Below are positions 15,694 through 17,349 of a stretch of 17,349 bases of DNA, piece by piece. This DNA is from Asticcacaulis sp. (GTDB lineage: Bacteria > Pseudomonadota > Alphaproteobacteria > Caulobacterales > Caulobacteraceae): the NCBI RefSeq assembly GCF_020217185.1, contig NZ_JAIWNX010000282.1:1-17349 (forward strand), read 5' to 3'. The translations under genes and the position numbers were made by a program. How positions within the stretch are numbered: the first letter of the stretch is position 1; each line of letters starts with the position of its first letter. Below the pieces are notes generated by a model. It made no database searches, had not been told where the DNA came from, and worked only from the letters and a program-made list of their open reading frames with translations.

Positions 15694-16710
15694 ATGTACA
15701 GGGTTGAGGGCTTTTTCCGGGAGATAACGCGCTGGTTCCGCGAACGCGAGGACCAGACGGCGTTTCGTTATGGCGTGGCCGTGGCCTTCTTCGGCGTGGC
15801 GCTGGGCCTGCGCTTCGTCAGTGACAAGGCCCTGCCGCCCGGCTTTCCCTTCCTGACCTTCTTCCCGGCCGTCATGCTGACGGCGTGGCTGGTCGGCCTC
15901 TGGCCGGGGATCGTCTGCGCCGCGCTCAGCGCGCTGGCCGCGTGGTTCTTTTTCATCCCGCCGGTTTTCAGTCTGGACGTCAGCCCGCCGGTGCTGGTGG
16001 CTTTGGGCTTTTTCCTGCTGGTCTCGGCTGTTGATATCGCGGTCATCCACGGTATGCGACTGGCGCAGGAAAAGCTAGCAGCCGAACGCAACACCAATGC
16101 CGCCCTGGTGGTGCATCAAAAGACGCTCTATGCCGAGCTTCAGCACCGCATCGCCAACAATCTGGCCTTCGTGGCCAGTATGCTCACCCTGCAATCGAAA
16201 AAGCTGGAAGGCAATCGCGAGGCCACCGACGCCCTGACCGACGCCCGCCTGCGTCTGGAAACCCTGTCGCGCATCCATCGCAAGCTGTACGACCCGGACA
16301 ATGTCAATGTGCCGCTGCGCACTCTGCTGCGCGACATTGCCGAGGACGTGCTTCACACCCGCGACGGACGCATCCGGCTGGAGGTCGAGGTGCCCGACAT
16401 CACCCTGCCCGCCGAACAGGTGATGACCCTGTCGCTGTTCGTGGTGGAGGTGCTGACCAATTCGCTGAAACACGCCTTCAGCGCCGGTCAGGGCGCGGTC
16501 ACCATCCGCCTCGATGACACGAAGCCCGACGTGTTTGTGCTGTCGATCCGCGACGATGGCCCCGGCCTGCCCAGCGGGTTTGACCTCGCGGCCTCCAAAA
16601 GTCTGGGGATGCGCATTTTGCACAGCTTTGCCCGCACGCTGAAAGGCGATGTGGCCTTCACCAGCGACCGCGGCCTGAAAACCTGCCTGACCTTCGCCCG
16701 AATGGCCTGA
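15694..16710 (+). CDS. Sensor histidine kinase, DUF4118 plus HisKA_2/HWE-type
   Basis: The protein has 338 residues. Residues 22-120 contain four membrane segments matching the DUF4118 (KdpD-like) membrane module: GLRFVSDKALPPGFPFLTFF, FFPAVMLTAWLVGLWPGIVC, ALSALAAWFFFIPPVFSL, then a final hydrophobic segment. The dimerisation and phosphoacceptor helix has ELQHRIANNLAFVASML with H151. The ATPase domain has the N box VVEVLTNSLKHAF (N256), and DDGPGL (D287). The H-R-x-x-N-N form is typical of HisKA_2/HWE kinases. There is no PAS or periplasmic sensor domain. No response regulator is adjacent, so it is an orphan kinase within this window. Alphaproteobacterial kinases of this class often feed PhyR/EcfG stress signalling or light responses; that is an inference. 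Confidence 0.9.
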   Translation: MYRVEGFFREITRWFREREDQTAFRYGVAVAFFGVALGLRFVSDKALPPGFPFLTFFPAVMLTAWLVGLWPGIVCAALSALAAWFFFIPPVFSLDVSPPVLVALGFFLLVSAVDIAVIHGMRLAQEKLAAERNTNAALVVHQKTLYAELQHRIANNLAFVASMLTLQSKKLEGNREATDALTDARLRLETLSRIHRKLYDPDNVNVPLRTLLRDIAEDVLHTRDGRIRLEVEVPDITLPAEQVMTLSLFVVEVLTNSLKHAFSAGQGAVTIRLDDTKPDVFVLSIRDDGPGLPSGFDLAASKSLGMRILHSFARTLKGDVAFTSDRGLKTCLTFARMA

Positions 16711-16715
16711 AAAAT

Positions 16716-16747
16716 AGCCCTCCGAAGCAACTTCGGAGGGCTTTTTT
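16716..16747. terminator. Bidirectional rho-independent terminator
   Basis: A 12-bp perfect stem (AGCCCTCCGAAG / CTTCGGAGGGCT) with a CAA loop has a T run on the right and an A-rich run (GAAAAATA) on the left. It therefore can end both the kinase transcript (+) and the CsbD transcript (-). Confidence 0.92.
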
Positions 16748-16763
16748 GCACAAGACACATGGT

Positions 16764-16994
16764 CTAGCGAACGTCGGGGATGACTGAATCCACCGTGTCG
16801 TCTTCGTCGTTCCAGCGGCGAATCTGAAGCTCCGCCTCATCCTGAGCGACGCCATAGCGTTCCTGAATCTTGCCGGCCAGCAGCTTGCGGTCGCCTTCGA
16901 TCTGATCCAGATCGTCATTGGTCAGCTTGCCCCAGGCCTTCTGAACGTGACCCTTGAGCTGCTCCCAGCTGCCTTCGATTCGATTGCGGTTCAT
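16764..16994 (-). CDS. CsbD family protein
   Basis: The protein has 76 residues, the standard small size. MNRNRIEGSWEQLKGHVQKA, WGKLTNDDLDQIEGDRKLLA and GKIQERYGVAQDEAELQIRR are the classic CsbD features. ATG 16994 is chosen because AAAGGAG lies 7 nt upstream and the family begins here; the longer reading to 17075 has no support. CsbD proteins are small, charged and stress-induced (sigma-B in Bacillus, general stress response in alphaproteobacteria); the exact role is unknown. The upstream region has no clear GGAAC-type EcfG promoter that I could identify. Confidence 0.95.
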   Translation of the reverse strand: MNRNRIEGSWEQLKGHVQKAWGKLTNDDLDQIEGDRKLLAGKIQERYGVAQDEAELQIRRWNDEDDTVDSVIPDVR

Positions 16995-17103
16995 GTCGTA
17001 TCTCCTTTCAGTGAAGTCCGGAGGATACAAAGCCTTGTCTAAGGTTTCGCCGCGCCATCCCGCCCGGCTTATCAAGGTTGGACAAAGATAGAGCCTCCGG
17101 CGA

Positions 17104-17122
17104 GCAGGGGCACGGCCCCTGC
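17104..17122. repeat. Short hairpin between divergent genes
   Basis: GCAGGGGC-ACG-GCCCCTGC is a perfect 8-bp stem between the csbD-like gene and the last gene. It has no T-tract. It might be an mRNA leader structure; nothing more can be said. Confidence 0.35.
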
Positions 17123-17182
17123 ACCCGGTTTAGGGGCGCGAAATCTATCCCCGCCATAAAAAGCGCGGTTACCCTTTGGGGC

Positions 17183-17349
17183 ATGACCGAGACGACGGAC
17201 ATGGCAGGCTCTCTAACCCCCGAACGGCGGCGCGAACATTTGCGCGCCTATGCGGATCGGATGCTGCTGGCCTTAAGCGCGATGGACGCGCCTGAAACGC
17301 CGGACGCGGTCACCAAGGGCATCCGCACGGCGCTGATGATCGAGCGCCT
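17183..17349 (+). CDS. Unrecognised protein, 5' end only
   Basis: The first 55 codons are seen: MTETTDMAGSLTPERRREHL, RAYADRMLLALSAMDAPETP, DAVTKGIRTALMIERL. The rest lies beyond the window. The part seen is helical and charged, with high-GC codon use and no stop in frame. GGGG at 17178-17181 is too close to be a good SD; a later ATG (residue 7) is an alternative. The length and composition are compatible with the hypothetical N-terminal helical regions common near regulators in Caulobacteraceae, but no family can be assigned. Confidence 0.6.
   Translation, partial: MTETTDMAGSLTPERRREHLRAYADRMLLALSAMDAPETPDAVTKGIRTALMIER

Noticed and set aside
16764..17075. Longer CsbD reading with 27 extra N-terminal residues
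   Set aside because: The family start and a good SD both point to ATG 16994; the extra part is non-conserved leader.
17008..17202. 64-codon minus-strand ORF near the right end
   Set aside because: It lies across the csbD leader and the next gene start, with no SD or recognisable feature.

Overview
The window is GC-rich, densely coded alphaproteobacterial DNA. Its gene content and style suggest a Caulobacteraceae chromosome, Asticcacaulis-like. The pointers are a putrescine-type glutamine synthetase and oxidase pair, a TPP-riboswitch thiC, a DUF4118/HWE-type kinase, a TTGACG-type promoter and a CsbD protein. The genus is an inference. No tRNA, rRNA, CRISPR array, IS transposase or phage gene was seen.

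Layout. (1) 1-2254: the 3' end of a PuuA-like gamma-glutamylputrescine synthetase, an AT-rich orphan ORF, and a PuuB-like FAD oxidase; together they suggest putrescine catabolism. (2) 2252-2380: a cluster of three perfect or near-perfect hairpins with related ends. A 33-bp piece recurs exactly at 5804-5836. (3) 2675-4900: two tandem paralogues with a short chemoreceptor signalling tip at the N-terminus and a Cache-like sensor at the C-terminus, with no membrane segment. This is the reverse of the usual chemoreceptor order. A hairpin covers the ribosome binding site of the second gene. (4) 4996-8148: an M50 membrane protease (-), a lipoprotein (+), a TIGR00266/AIM24-type protein (-) and a one-TM protein (-). 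(5) 8291-10353: a TPP riboswitch, an SD-sequestering stem and thiC. (6) 10410-11909: three copies of a palindrome-rich intergenic repeat surround a DUF559 (Vsr-like) nuclease gene and a small exported protein gene. The start and stop codons of the nuclease gene lie inside repeat sequence, and the third copy carries the same start-codon context without the gene. (7) 12038-15623: a glutaredoxin-MauE-type membrane fusion, a YghA-like SDR, an XRE regulator and an MFS transporter. (8) 15694-17349: a DUF4118 sensor kinase with a candidate leaderless promoter, a bidirectional terminator, a CsbD protein (-) and the start of an unrecognised gene.

The two most promising undescribed items are the DUF559 gene with its palindromic repeats, which could be a repeat-mobilising or homing-type unit, and the paired soluble 'inverted' chemoreceptors. 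Both readings are inferences from sequence alone. No searches could be run.
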